A stretch of 64,000 nucleotides of DNA from Cylindrospermum sp. NIES-4074 (GCA_003994795.1 AP018269.1:3457677-3521676); one strand, 5' to 3'; counted from the stretch's first letter, positions 16,396 through 26,166 are shown. Numbers and translations: made by a program. Notes: generated from the letters alone by a model not told the origin.

Positions 16396-17593
16396 GTGTC
16401 AGTTGTCAGTTGTCAGTTGTCAGTTGTCAGTAGTTTTATCTACTGCCTCCTTCCTCTTGTTGTTCATTCTCTGTGTAACAGCGGTTTTCTTTTACTGCTA
16501 CGGGATTTATGCCGCGATCGCATTTTGGCGTCACCCCCATCCTCTCGATCCTCAATTCTATCCAGCTATTACTATCCTCAAACCGCTTTGTGGGGTAGAT
16601 AGTCATGCTGAGAAAAACCTAGCATCATTTTGCCAGCAGGATTATCCAGAATACCAGATAATCTTCGGTGTACGCGATCGCCAAGATCCCAGCATTGAAG
16701 TTGTGCAAAAGTTGATCCAGCGATTCCCAGAGGTGGATATTCAGTTGGTTGTGTGCGATCGCCTGATTGGGGCAAACTTGAAGGTGAGTAATTTGGCAAA
16801 TGCTGTCACCGCAGCCAAACATGACATTTTACTCCTCGCTGATAGTGATATTCACGTCGAGACAGACTATTTACAACGAGTGATTCAACCGCTGAAAGAC
16901 GAGAATGTGGGAGTTGTCACCTGTTTATATCGTTCTTTAGCTGAGGGATGGGTTGCAACCTTAGAAGCGATGGGGACAGCTACAGACTTTCATCCAGGGG
17001 TTTTAGTCAGCAGTCAACTGGAAGGGGTAAAATTTGCCTTCGGTTCTACAATCGTGATTCGTCAAGGGGTTTTGGCAAAAATTGGTGGATTTAGTGCGAT
17101 CGCCGATTATCTCGCTGACGATTTTCAACTCGGCTATCTACCAGCCCAAGCAGGTTACAAAGTTGTACTTTCTGATTATATAGTCGAACATAATTTAGCT
17201 ATTAGCAACCCAGTTGATGCCATTAAACGCCAAATCCGCTGGGCCCGTTGTATCCGCGTTTCTCGTCCTTGGGGTTATCTAGGGCTAATCTTTACCTACG
17301 GGACGGTTACTAGTCTGCTGTTGTTAATAACTACAGGTGGTTCTCTATTCGGCTGGACTGGATTAACTATTACCTGGATCATGCGGTTGGTGATGGGTTG
17401 GGTAGTTGGAGTAAAAATATTAAATGATCCAGTAGTTAAAAAGTTTTTGTGGCTGATGCCTTTACGAGATTTGCTCCAATTTTTTATTTGGTGTTATGGC
17501 TTGGTTGGTAGCACCATTGAATGGCGGGGACAGCGAATGAAGTTGATTAAAGGCGGTAAGTTAGTGGCGATTAATAATATTCAAACCTCTTAG
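16394..17593 (+). CDS. hpnI: Family 2 glycosyltransferase, HpnI / ceramide-glucosyltransferase-like
   Basis: Up to 399 residues. A membrane segment (SFLLLFILCVTAVFFYCYGI) precedes the GT-A catalytic domain: ITILKPLCGVDSHAEKNL, ILLLADSDIHV, FAFGSTIVIRQGVL, YLADDFQLGY and IKRQIRWARCIRVSRP. A C-terminal membrane region ends FFIWCYGLVGSTIEWRGQRM. The pattern matches HpnI, which adds N-acetylglucosamine to bacteriohopanetetrol, and its relatives the ceramide glucosyltransferases. Hopanoid genes at 28-34 kb support HpnI. The first 14 codons are a translated 7-bp repeat (CAGTTGT), so the true start is probably a TTG around 16457. Confidence 0.72.
   Translation: MCQLSVVSCQLSVVLSTASFLLLFILCVTAVFFYCYGIYAAIAFWRHPHPLDPQFYPAITILKPLCGVDSHAEKNLASFCQQDYPEYQIIFGVRDRQDPSIEVVQKLIQRFPEVDIQLVVCDRLIGANLKVSNLANAVTAAKHDILLLADSDIHVETDYLQRVIQPLKDENVGVVTCLYRSLAEGWVATLEAMGTATDFHPGVLVSSQLEGVKFAFGSTIVIRQGVLAKIGGFSAIADYLADDFQLGYLPAQAGYKVVLSDYIVEHNLAISNPVDAIKRQIRWARCIRVSRPWGYLGLIFTYGTVTSLLLLITTGGSLFGWTGLTITWIMRLVMGWVVGVKILNDPVVKKFLWLMPLRDLLQFFIWCYGLVGSTIEWRGQRMKLIKGGKLVAINNIQTS
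16395..16430. repeat. 7-bp short tandem repeat (TGTCAGT x5)
   Basis: Five tandem TGTCAGT copies start right at the divergent, overlapping ATGs of the ABC exporter and the glycosyltransferase. The unit length is not a multiple of three, so copy-number change would alter any frame starting upstream. Similar heptamers flank coxA (49319-49384) and cbiO (59041-59140). Confidence 0.8.
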
Positions 17594-18474
17594 CTTAACC
17601 TTGCTTCTTTACTTTTGTCAAAGAATCATCTAAAAATCTGGGAACCAAGACTTTATCTATTTTTTTATAAATCAAAATAGTTGATTATCTGAAACCAAAA
17701 AGCCTTATATGACAAAGGTTTCAAAAAATGGGATATTTTTTTCTCTAAAGTTATTAAATAAGGTTAATACTGTCAAATCAAATCGTGTATATTATGACTT
17801 AGAGGGCGTTTGAAGAGTATACAACTCTCTTTTCGTCCTGCGAATATCACACTCAGGTAATTAGACCAATAACTTAGCTATCACCAGCATTTCAAGCTCA
17901 ATTGTACTATTGAGGCATAGACATCTTATTCTCAAAGAAAGTATTGGGAATAGGTTTTCTCGTGATAACTATAATTATTATTGCTTTGTAGTAATTATCC
18001 AATTTGCCTATTCAGAGGGCGGAATGGAAGTTGTAAAGTTATCCTGTTGCTAGAATTATCTAACTTTTGTATAAATATCACTTTGATGGGCTGAAACCCT
18101 AATTTTACAGTTCACCAAAAGAGTACACTTTGCAAAAGTGTGGTAAGCATTCAGCTATCAGCGGTCAGCACTCAGCGTTCGACGCTCGCTCACGCCGTAA
18201 GCGCAAAGCGCAGGCTTGTCTGCGACACGCTCCGCGAACCGCCAACGCGTAGCGTTCCGCAGGAAAGTCTAAAACCGGGTTTTAGACTGAAGTTTAAGGG
18301 TTTTGAGTTGGGGACACTGACACCAAAAGCATAGTAATCCATCTGTCAGAATGCTCATAAATTCTTGAATATTGCTGATAGCTGACGGCTGAATGCTCAC
18401 ACTAACCTCTTATAGTATTTATAAATACTTTAGGAAAAATTGTAATTAGTTAACTTGAAGCGGTTAGAGGAGAT
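17594..18474. other. 880-bp gap with composite inverted-repeat block
   Basis: The first 550 bp are AT-rich with nothing recognisable. From about 18146 a block begins AGCATTCAGCTATCAGCGG and closes near 18373-18396 with GCTGATAGCTGACGGCTGAA, an imperfect inverted repeat. Inside are GC-rich short repeats (CTCACGCCGTAAGCGCAAAG, GCCAACGCGTAGCG). A 64-codon frame here is translated repeat. It looks like a non-autonomous mobile element or nested repeats. Confidence 0.5.
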
Positions 18475-19509
18475 GTGATTGTTACTATGCCCAATAGTTT
18501 ATTTTTTATCTTAAATGAAGTGGCTAAACTTTCTAATTATGACATTGTTGTCATCATTGGGAACGAACCTAAAATATTTCCGAAAATCAAAAATACGTAT
18601 ATTCGTAATTTTTTTAAAATAATAGCCTTGATCATTAGCCATATTGATTTGGGAATAAAAGTCAGAAAAAATAAACATAGAGATGCAACTATAATCTACG
18701 GCTTTTCCACAGAATTATTGCTGTTTACCTATATATTTTCTCTGTTTTGGACTAAAAATGTCTATCTTTTAAACCATCACAACATTCAACAAGCCTTTGA
18801 AAACAGAATCCTGAAATTGCTCTTAAATGTCTACCATTCTCTCAATTACAAGTTTATTGTGAATGAGACATGCTCGGTTTTAAAAGACCTCGGTTATAGC
18901 GAGAGAAAAATTAAGCAACATATATCATTGCTCTTTCCTGTTCCAGCAATTCACGTAGATTCTGCTAATTTGTTAAGTAGTGATGATATCAAAAATAAAA
19001 TGGTTGGTATTATTGGTCAAGTCAGGTCAGGTAAGCAGTTTGATAAAACCATAGATGCACTCACAAAATTACAAAATAAGCTGGATTTTTTACTCATCAT
19101 TGGCACAGATGATTTTTCACCTTTCAGTGAAATAAAGTTAGATAAAGTTAAGTTAGTTGATACATCTAGCAGGGAAGACTATTTTGCAGTTTTGGCGTCG
19201 TGTGACATCATAGTCCTGAATTATGAAAAATCAAAGTATTTGTATAGGTGTAGTGGTGTAGCGGCAGATGCAATCAGTACCAGAACTTATGTTATATGTC
19301 CAAATTTTCCCTTAATGAGCAGTCAGATTAAACATCCAACTCCTGTTGGGGTACTTTACGATCAAGAATCTGATCTAGAAATGGTACTGAAGGAAGCTTT
19401 AGAATTAGCTCCTAGTGAGGATAATACAGCATTTGAAAGTCATTACACAGAGAGATCAATTGAAAAGATGGTGTCTGTTTTAGATCAGGCTATCCAAGTT
19501 CGTTCTTGA
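18475..19509 (+). CDS. Glycosyltransferase-like protein, probably GT-B fold
   Basis: 344 residues from GTG 18475, or 340 from ATG 18487, preceded by AGAGGAG. The C-terminal half resembles the nucleotide-sugar binding half of GT4-type transferases: MVGIIGQVRSGKQFDKTIDA, LDFLLIIGTDDF, VDTSSREDYFAVLASCDIIV, then CSGVAADAISTRTYVICPNF. The N-terminal half is rich in Ile, Lys and Asn and gives no motif. The gene is more AT-rich than its neighbours and lacks HIP1 sites, suggesting later arrival. No other polysaccharide gene is adjacent, so acceptor and donor cannot be named. Confidence in the fold is moderate. Confidence 0.55.
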   Translation: MIVTMPNSLFFILNEVAKLSNYDIVVIIGNEPKIFPKIKNTYIRNFFKIIALIISHIDLGIKVRKNKHRDATIIYGFSTELLLFTYIFSLFWTKNVYLLNHHNIQQAFENRILKLLLNVYHSLNYKFIVNETCSVLKDLGYSERKIKQHISLLFPVPAIHVDSANLLSSDDIKNKMVGIIGQVRSGKQFDKTIDALTKLQNKLDFLLIIGTDDFSPFSEIKLDKVKLVDTSSREDYFAVLASCDIIVLNYEKSKYLYRCSGVAADAISTRTYVICPNFPLMSSQIKHPTPVGVLYDQESDLEMVLKEALELAPSEDNTAFESHYTERSIEKMVSVLDQAIQVRS

Positions 19510-19609
19510 TGACAAAACTTAAGGTGTGGGGTGTAGATTTCCAATGCTAGATAACGCTGATCGAGATTTAGAAAGCCACTTAATTGTATTTCTCTACACC
19601 CCTACACCC

Positions 19610-20725
19610 CTACAGGCGACGTAACCAGGTGGCTTGTTCCCAGACTGCTTGGAGGGAAACAAGATTTTTGTGGTTAAACCAATGTTTCCAAGCTTGTTTA
19701 AGGTTTCCCTTTGCTGCTGCTTGCACCCCGTCGCTAACAGCCACACCGATATGCTGCATCACGCTAGAATCACGGTAGCAATCAATCATACAAGCTGTAC
19801 ACTCATCACGCACCCGTTGAGAACCATCAAATTCGGTGATGTGACACATGGGTTTATCCCAGTTATGGCAACGATAAAGGTCGAGATGCCAGTCTAGATA
19901 AAATAACTTCCAGCCACCGAGACAGCCGAATTGCTCTGGTTCACCCCGTAAATGCCGCTGCATATCCTCAATGGAGGCGGTAGGGTTGACAACTGGAAAA
20001 TCATGTTTGAGGGCTTTTATAGTATCAAAACGTTGGTCTAACTCCTGAGTAGTGTAGTTTACTAGGTCAGACTCGGCGTAACCAAGATATGATGATGCTA
20101 GGGTTGTGAGGGGGTAAGAGAAAGTTACACTATCAAACCCCAGAGACTTGAGGAATGGTGGTAATTGAGCATAATCTTCAATCAATCTGCTCATGGTGAC
20201 AGAGGCTGTAGTGCTGATATTGCGACGTTGGAAATGGATATTGGCTTCTTGAATGCGATCGCATACTCCCCTAAGTCCTCGGTTTTGCTCATGCTTTTGT
20301 GCTTCAGCCGCATCAATGGAAATAATCACACTCATCAACCCAGCATCAGCTAACTCATCAATCCGCTTTGGTGTCAGCAGTGAGCCATTTGTCACCAACA
20401 TTGTAGCCATCCCCATGCTAGAAGCATGAGCAATCATCTCATCTAAATCAGGATGAGCCATTGGCTCACCACCCACATAAATTAGGAAATATACCCCATT
20501 GCGGTAAAGAATCTCTGCGGCTTGTTTTGCTTGCTCCAAAGTGACAGAATGCCGTTCATCCAATGGCATTCTATCCACAGCAAAGCTACAGAACCCGCAA
20601 CGAGCATTGCACACACTAGTAATAGCAAATTGACAGGTAGAAGGGCCACCATCCCGCACTCCCTGGAGAGCAAGTTCCCATAATGAACGCCGTTTTGCTC
20701 CTAAAACCGAGCTATTTTTTGACAT
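19610..20725 (-). CDS. Radical SAM protein with C-terminal cysteine cluster (SPASM/HpnH-like)
   Basis: 371 residues from ATG 20725 (MSKNSSVLGAKRR); an upstream in-frame ATG at 20770 is less likely. ITSVCNARCGFCSFAVDRMP holds the CxxxCxxC that binds the radical 4Fe-4S cluster. IYVGGEPMAHPDLDEMIAHA is the GGE AdoMet motif, and MATMLVTNGS and SVIISIDAAEA follow. Toward the C-terminus, FGCLGGWKLFYLDWHLDLYR, then CHNWDKPMCH and DECTACMIDCYRDSS, supply Cys for auxiliary clusters. It could modify a peptide or a lipid; HpnH at 28352 shares general architecture. The histidine kinase gene lies about 110 bp upstream on the same strand. Confidence 0.82.
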   Translation of the reverse strand: MSKNSSVLGAKRRSLWELALQGVRDGGPSTCQFAITSVCNARCGFCSFAVDRMPLDERHSVTLEQAKQAAEILYRNGVYFLIYVGGEPMAHPDLDEMIAHASSMGMATMLVTNGSLLTPKRIDELADAGLMSVIISIDAAEAQKHEQNRGLRGVCDRIQEANIHFQRRNISTTASVTMSRLIEDYAQLPPFLKSLGFDSVTFSYPLTTLASSYLGYAESDLVNYTTQELDQRFDTIKALKHDFPVVNPTASIEDMQRHLRGEPEQFGCLGGWKLFYLDWHLDLYRCHNWDKPMCHITEFDGSQRVRDECTACMIDCYRDSSVMQHIGVAVSDGVQAAAKGNLKQAWKHWFNHKNLVSLQAVWEQATWLRRL

Positions 20726-20837
20726 AGTAGTTTTTTGATAATTGATTTTGCATCTGTTGTATCTTAGCAATGCCAGCAGTTCACACGGATTTGAGAGCAG
20801 ATTTTGTGGTGCAAAAAGGGTCTGTTGTTTGGTTCAC

Positions 20838-22583
20838 TTAGGCGATCGCTTCTACCTCTACTTTCGATACCACCTGCTTTCTCGCTTGGTGCAAGGGAAT
20901 CTCAATGAAAAACTCTGTTCCTTTCTTCAGTTCGGAAACACACCAGATCATCCCAGCGTGTTTCTGCACCACAATCTGATAGCTAATTGATAAACCTAAC
21001 CCTGTCCCCTCACCCACAGGTTTTGTGGTAAAAAATGGATTAAATAGCTTCTGCTGCACCTCTGGGGTCATTCCTAGCCCATTATCCGCAATTCGCACTA
21101 GCACCAGGTTATTACTACTAAGTGTAGTACAAATAGTAATTCGACTGGGACAACTTTGAATCTCCTTTTGAGAACGCTGTTTGTTATAAATATCAATAGC
21201 ATCAATGGCATTATTGAGAATGTTTAAAAACACCTGATTTAACTGCCCTGCATAACACTCTACTAAAGGTAACTGTCCGTACTCTTTAATCACCTCAATT
21301 TTGGGATGTCCTGGTTTCACCTTCAAGCGACTTTGTAAAATCAACAGTGTACTTTCAAGACCTTCATGAATATCAACTTGTTTCATATCTGCTTCATCCA
21401 GACGGGAAAAGTTGCGTAAAGTGAGAACAATATCTCTAATTCGGTTAGATCCTATTTTGATTGAATTGAGAACTTTAGGTAGGTCATCCAGCATAAATTC
21501 CCAGTCTATATCTTCTTGCTTCTCCTGAATTTTATTCCCTGGATGCGGAAATTCCTCTTGATACAGGTTGATTAGCTCTAATAATTCTTGAGTGTATTCA
21601 CTGGCATGGGCAATATTTCCATGTATAAAGTTAACAGGATTATTAATTTCATGTGCTATCCCAGCTACAAGCTGTCCTAAGCTGGACATTTTCTCAGTTT
21701 GAATCAATTGAGCTTGGGTTTTTTTGAGTTCCTGTAATGTTTTCTGAAGTTCTAATTCTGCCTGTTTGCGTTCATGTATTTCTAATTCCAAACGTTGGTT
21801 TATTTGGGTTAATTGAGTGTTTTTAAAGAACGTTTCCCTCGATTCCGCTAATTTGCATCCCATATAATTAAATCCCTGCGCCAAGTTTTCTATTTCATCA
21901 CCAGTCCAAATATCTAAACGGTACTCGAAGTTTCCAGCAGCAATTTCTGCTGTTCCCACCTGTAACTTTTTTAAAGACTTGATCACAGGACGCCAAAGTA
22001 GCATAAATTTGCCAACAGATAGAATCACAACTGTTCCCACAACAGCAAAAGAGATCATTTTTTGTATTTGATGCAGGCTGTTGAGTTGCGAATCAATTAC
22101 AAAACCCTGTTTATAAGCACGGTCAATCAAATCCTTCAGAAAAAAATCAATATCTCTGTTATAGGAATTAATAGCTCGGAAGTACTGCTGAGAGTCAGCC
22201 AAAGAAACTTCACTCAGTTTCCTTTGAGTTAGCTGATTTGCCATATTGCTAAGAAACTGGTGACGGCGACGAATTAGAGATATTTTTGGTTCATCTGGCA
22301 TTAATTTTTCTAACTTATCTAAAGACTGGAGAAACTGGGCTTGAAACATATCTAGCTCTGATTCTCGACTATTAGATAAGACAATATCCTTAAGGGTAAT
22401 AATTTCAGACTTTAGGGTATTTTCTGCTTCTAAAGCTGCTTTGATAGTTTCGGTTGTTTGATTGCTTTTGTAATGAACAGTCCGTCTAATTTGTTGGACA
22501 ACTACAATATTTCCAATAAGAATAGCTGCTATTAGTCCAACAAATGCAGCAGAACTTGTAAGAAACTTCGTGGAGATGTTCAT
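20838..22583 (-). CDS. Membrane sensor histidine kinase (HAMP, HisKA, HATPase)
   Basis: 581 residues. TM1 (about 10-31), a helical extracytoplasmic sensor of about 140 residues, TM2 (about 176-197), a HAMP linker (about 198-250), coiled coil, then the phospho-acceptor H311 in GQLVAGIAHEINNPVNFIHG. The ATPase domain has LNQVFLNILNNAIDAI (N box), VRIADNGLGM (G1) and FFTTKPVGEGTGLGLSISYQ (F/G2). Its start overlaps the stop of the PhnD-like gene by four bases (ATGA), so the two are translationally coupled: the binding protein probably presents a ligand to this kinase. No response regulator is adjacent. Confidence 0.92.
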   Translation of the reverse strand: MNISTKFLTSSAAFVGLIAAILIGNIVVVQQIRRTVHYKSNQTTETIKAALEAENTLKSEIITLKDIVLSNSRESELDMFQAQFLQSLDKLEKLMPDEPKISLIRRRHQFLSNMANQLTQRKLSEVSLADSQQYFRAINSYNRDIDFFLKDLIDRAYKQGFVIDSQLNSLHQIQKMISFAVVGTVVILSVGKFMLLWRPVIKSLKKLQVGTAEIAAGNFEYRLDIWTGDEIENLAQGFNYMGCKLAESRETFFKNTQLTQINQRLELEIHERKQAELELQKTLQELKKTQAQLIQTEKMSSLGQLVAGIAHEINNPVNFIHGNIAHASEYTQELLELINLYQEEFPHPGNKIQEKQEDIDWEFMLDDLPKVLNSIKIGSNRIRDIVLTLRNFSRLDEADMKQVDIHEGLESTLLILQSRLKVKPGHPKIEVIKEYGQLPLVECYAGQLNQVFLNILNNAIDAIDIYNKQRSQKEIQSCPSRITICTTLSSNNLVLVRIADNGLGMTPEVQQKLFNPFFTTKPVGEGTGLGLSISYQIVVQKHAGMIWCVSELKKGTEFFIEIPLHQARKQVVSKVEVEAIA

Positions 22584-23560
22584 TTGCCTGGTCTAGAAAT
22601 TAAGTTGAGTTCTTTTCGCATCTGCTGAATACTGGTGTAGTCGGTATGGCTAACGAGGGTGTATCCATCTGACTCAGTTCCCGTAATATCCTCAATGCCA
22701 TCCGGCATACTAATATATACCTGTTTTAATTGTCGAATTAACTTAGGTGGTAGATTCTTAGATACCACTATAGGAGCCTGTGCTATGGGAGCAGACTCCC
22801 ACAAAATTCTGGTGTTTTTAGATGTTACTTGACTGTTTTTTTGTCGCTTGAGGTAGGAGGAAACATTAGCCGCAGCGGCATCAACGACACCATCTTCTAG
22901 CGCTGCCATGCTCTTGCTATGGTTGCCAGCATAAATAACTTGAGCAAAATCCTGCTCAGGTTCAATTCCGAGCTTCTTGAAAGTTGCTAAGGGCATTAAA
23001 TACCCAGAGGTTGATGATTTATCCACAAAGGCAAAGCGCTTTCCTTTGAGGTCTTTGAGGGTTTTAATCGGACTTTCTGCCTTGACAATAATGCACGCCC
23101 GATACCAAGGTTGCCCCGTATTTTTGTCAATAGTCGCAACTATTGGTTCAACTTTAGCACCCCGTTCTACTGCTTCTAGATAGGTAACAGGCCCTAAATA
23201 AGCAATATCCAGCTTTTCCTCCACCAGCCAGTCAACTGCTTGATTGTAATCTTTGGCAATTTGGAAATTGACTCGACGCCCTAGAGACTTTTCCAGGTAG
23301 GTGTGGAAGAGTTTAATCATTTGCTGTTGGTCTTGCGGATTTTGTGCTGGCAGCACTCCAATTGTCAAGGGGGATAGGTTATTTTTGTTACTGGCTGAAG
23401 TTTTATCTACTTTAGGTTGAGAACTGTCAGATACTTTTCTGCTACAGCCTGTACCAAACAGTGTCACGACCACAGCCAAAATCAGAACTAGGCTTTTGTT
23501 CAATAAGCGGAGTTTGGCGAACAGGCTCCACTGTGCGTCTAAGCAGTTTTCCATATTCAA
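22580..23560 (-). CDS. PhnD-like phosphate/phosphonate-type substrate-binding lipoprotein
   Basis: 326 residues. The N-terminus has a long basic leader, a hydrophobic stretch (LVLILAVVVTLFGTGCS) and a lipobox ending at Cys, so export as a lipoprotein is likely. The PhnD family domain follows: LTIGVLPAQNPQDQQQMIKL, LVEEKLDIAYLGPVTYLEAV, LKDLKGKRFAFVDKSSTSGY, LEDGVVDAAAANVSSYL. No ABC permease or ATPase is adjacent. Instead the gene overlaps the kinase by four bases, so it is best read as the periplasmic ligand sensor of a two-component system. The ligand could be an anion other than phosphonate. Confidence 0.87.
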   Translation of the reverse strand: MNMENCLDAQWSLFAKLRLLNKSLVLILAVVVTLFGTGCSRKVSDSSQPKVDKTSASNKNNLSPLTIGVLPAQNPQDQQQMIKLFHTYLEKSLGRRVNFQIAKDYNQAVDWLVEEKLDIAYLGPVTYLEAVERGAKVEPIVATIDKNTGQPWYRACIIVKAESPIKTLKDLKGKRFAFVDKSSTSGYLMPLATFKKLGIEPEQDFAQVIYAGNHSKSMAALEDGVVDAAAANVSSYLKRQKNSQVTSKNTRILWESAPIAQAPIVVSKNLPPKLIRQLKQVYISMPDGIEDITGTESDGYTLVSHTDYTSIQQMRKELNLISRPGK

Positions 23561-23744
23561 GACTTCACACTTTTTACAAATATTCTAGTGAGAAATACTA
23601 GCTCAGTTATCGGGTAAATATTAATTTAATCCACAGAAATAAAAATAACAGTTTTGGGTAAAAGTGTAAATATTTACACAAAATTCCCCAGAAAGGCAGC
23701 AACGTAGGCGTGGTTAAATATCGAAAATACAGCAAATATCAGGT

Positions 23745-25913
23745 TTATTTATTTATTAAATTCCCAAATTTAGGACTCCACCATCCTTTGGCTGTATTAA
23801 AGTAAGCTACATCTTGATGTTTCTTATCCTTCCAAGACTCTTTAGCAGAACACCGCAGCATAGTTTTGTTCTGCCCATCTTTGATGTAACTGTACTCCTC
23901 TAAAGGTTTTTTGCAGACTGGGCAAGGATATGAGGTGAGCTTCGCTGAAGGCTTTTGAGAATTTACACTTTCAGATGCTGTCTTTCGGGGTGGTTCCCAG
24001 GTTTTATTAAAGTCGCTCCAAAACAGCACAACGTTTTCACACCCGCTAATACATTTGAGGAAGTATTTCTTTTTAACTTTACTGCTTTTTATTTTCGCTA
24101 AAAAGTTTTTACAATCAGGGCAGCGAGTTTTAGAAGTTTCATGTTTGCGCTCAACTACCGCATTGGTTTTAGCTGTAATTGATGAGTTGACAACCACAGT
24201 TTTAGCTTTGGAAAGCGCAGGTACAAAGTAATTTTGATTCCAAGTTGTTAGGTAATGTTGCCAAGAGTCTTTTCCTTCAGAGATTGCATCTAGTGCATCC
24301 TCCATCTTGGCAGTGAATTCTGCTTCTAATAAATCTGGTAAAGCCTTTTGTAAAAACTCATCAACTTCTAAACCCAAGGCTGTAGGTTGGAGATTGTCTT
24401 TTTTTAATTCAACATAATTGCGTTTTTTTAAAGTAGAAACAGTAGGAGCATAGGTACTGGGGCGACCAATTCCTTTGCGTTCCATTAGTTGCACTAGTTT
24501 TGGTTCACTGTACCTTGGTGGTGGCTGCGTCTGTTTTTGCTCATGTCCGGCATTTTCTAAGGTGAGCGTTTGTCCCTGTTGCAATGAAGGTAAAACTGCA
24601 TCTTTGCTAAGATTAGGCCAGTACCGCGCATAACCGTAGAACTCGATTACCTGTCCTCTAGCTTGCCATAAGAGATTGCCTGATTGAGTGATAACTTGAG
24701 TTTTACGGAGTTGAGCAGGGCGACATTGAGATGCGATCGCTCTTTTCCAAATGATCACATACAGGTTAAACTCATCAGCAGGCAGTTCTTCACGCAATTG
24801 GACTGAAGGACGAAAGACATCTGTCGGACGAATAGCCTCATGTGCTTCCTGAGCGGTTTTGCTACTGCGATGCTTGGCTACTTGCTGGGGTACATTCTGG
24901 GGATCATTTTGCTCCAACCATTTACGCGCACTAGCACAAAACTCAGGACTCAACATCACCGAGTCGGTTCGCATATATGTAATTAACCCTGCCTCATATA
25001 GCTTTTGGGCAACCTGCATGGTTTTTTCGGGGGCAAATTTTAGCTTGGAACCGGCAGCTTGCTGGAGGGTGGAGGTAGTAAATGGTGGAGGTGGTTGACG
25101 ATTAACGACTTTTCCTTCAAAGAGAATCACTTGATGAGGATAACGCTTTGCTTCCTCAACTAACCTTGTTGCTTCAGCTTCTGAGAGGACACGCTTAGAT
25201 TCTGGTTTTTCTGTATTATTGCTGGCTGCATCATCGTGGGTTTCAGTTTCTTTTTCTGGTGTTTCTGAACCAGAATTGGCTGACCCTTTGTAGAAAGCGC
25301 GGAAACCTTCAGCATAATCTACCCAAACACTCCAATAGTCTTGGGGGACAAAAGCAATAATTTCTCTTTCTCGCTGACAAATTAGGTGTAATGTGGCGCT
25401 TTGGACTCTTCCTACACTCTTGGCCCCGTTATTTAATGCCCAAACTAGGGGGCTGCCTTTATAACCTACCAGCTTGTCGAGACAATCTCGACATAATCCT
25501 GCACCTATTAAGTTAGAGTCAAGTTTTCTGGGATGTGCGATCGCATTTTGCACCGCTGATGCTGTAATCTCAGTGTAAACTACTCGCTTTGGTTCCCTTA
25601 AACCCAAGGTTTCTTTGAGATGCCATGCTATTGTCTCACCTTCCCGGTCTGGGTCAGTTGCTAAAACAACTTCATCAACTTGTCTAACAGCAGCTTTTAG
25701 TTGTTGAATTGTTTCTTTCGCCCGTTGATCACGCGGCACATAATTGCAGCTTACACTGCTACCATCCATAATGAACCCCAGTGAATCATCACCCTCATTG
25801 CTGAGTTCTCGGATATGCCCGCAACTAGCGCGAACAATCCAATCTGAACCAAGAATTTGACTCAGTTTTTTGACTTTACCAGGAGATTCAACGACTAGAA
25901 GACGTTTGGGCAT
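23745..25913 (-). CDS. topA: DNA topoisomerase I (type IA)
   Basis: 722 residues. The toprim domain opens with RLLVVESPGKVKKLSQILG and includes DEVVLATDPDREGETIAWHL. The strand-passage domain has the catalytic tyrosine Y313 in AGLITYMRTDSVMLSPEF, and RPSTYAPTVSTLKKRNYVEL lies further on. Two C-terminal zinc-binding repeats follow (CPDCKNFLAKI...CISGC and CPVCKKPLEEY...LRCSA). A charged insert (about 210-240) interrupts the core. The enzyme relaxes negative supercoils. Sequence variations (RASCGHIRELSN, DNLQPTALGLEVDEFLQKAL) suggest the second cyanobacterial TopA type rather than the housekeeping copy, but this cannot be settled here. Confidence 0.9.
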   Translation of the reverse strand: MPKRLLVVESPGKVKKLSQILGSDWIVRASCGHIRELSNEGDDSLGFIMDGSSVSCNYVPRDQRAKETIQQLKAAVRQVDEVVLATDPDREGETIAWHLKETLGLREPKRVVYTEITASAVQNAIAHPRKLDSNLIGAGLCRDCLDKLVGYKGSPLVWALNNGAKSVGRVQSATLHLICQREREIIAFVPQDYWSVWVDYAEGFRAFYKGSANSGSETPEKETETHDDAASNNTEKPESKRVLSEAEATRLVEEAKRYPHQVILFEGKVVNRQPPPPFTTSTLQQAAGSKLKFAPEKTMQVAQKLYEAGLITYMRTDSVMLSPEFCASARKWLEQNDPQNVPQQVAKHRSSKTAQEAHEAIRPTDVFRPSVQLREELPADEFNLYVIIWKRAIASQCRPAQLRKTQVITQSGNLLWQARGQVIEFYGYARYWPNLSKDAVLPSLQQGQTLTLENAGHEQKQTQPPPRYSEPKLVQLMERKGIGRPSTYAPTVSTLKKRNYVELKKDNLQPTALGLEVDEFLQKALPDLLEAEFTAKMEDALDAISEGKDSWQHYLTTWNQNYFVPALSKAKTVVVNSSITAKTNAVVERKHETSKTRCPDCKNFLAKIKSSKVKKKYFLKCISGCENVVLFWSDFNKTWEPPRKTASESVNSQKPSAKLTSYPCPVCKKPLEEYSYIKDGQNKTMLRCSAKESWKDKKHQDVAYFNTAKGWWSPKFGNLINK

Positions 25914-26166
25914 GGCACTTGTTTTTTAGATGCTTTATATCTATATTGGATGATTTGTGACAGGTTAAGGAAATTGTACATTTGTCAAGAGGGTGGAGGA
26001 AAAGGGAACTTTCTCCAGCTTGGTGACTGGCTTTCGCAGCACTTTGACGACGCCTAAATCTTGATTCTCTTTGGCAGGGAAATACTTAATGGGGTCATCT
26101 TCTTTACCTTAACCTCTCACATTTAACATTTTGCTCACACCATAAATATTCTGCTATTACCTTTTC

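Noticed and set aside
18140-18334. 64-codon frame
   Set aside because: It runs through the GC-rich short-repeat block and has no homologous features.
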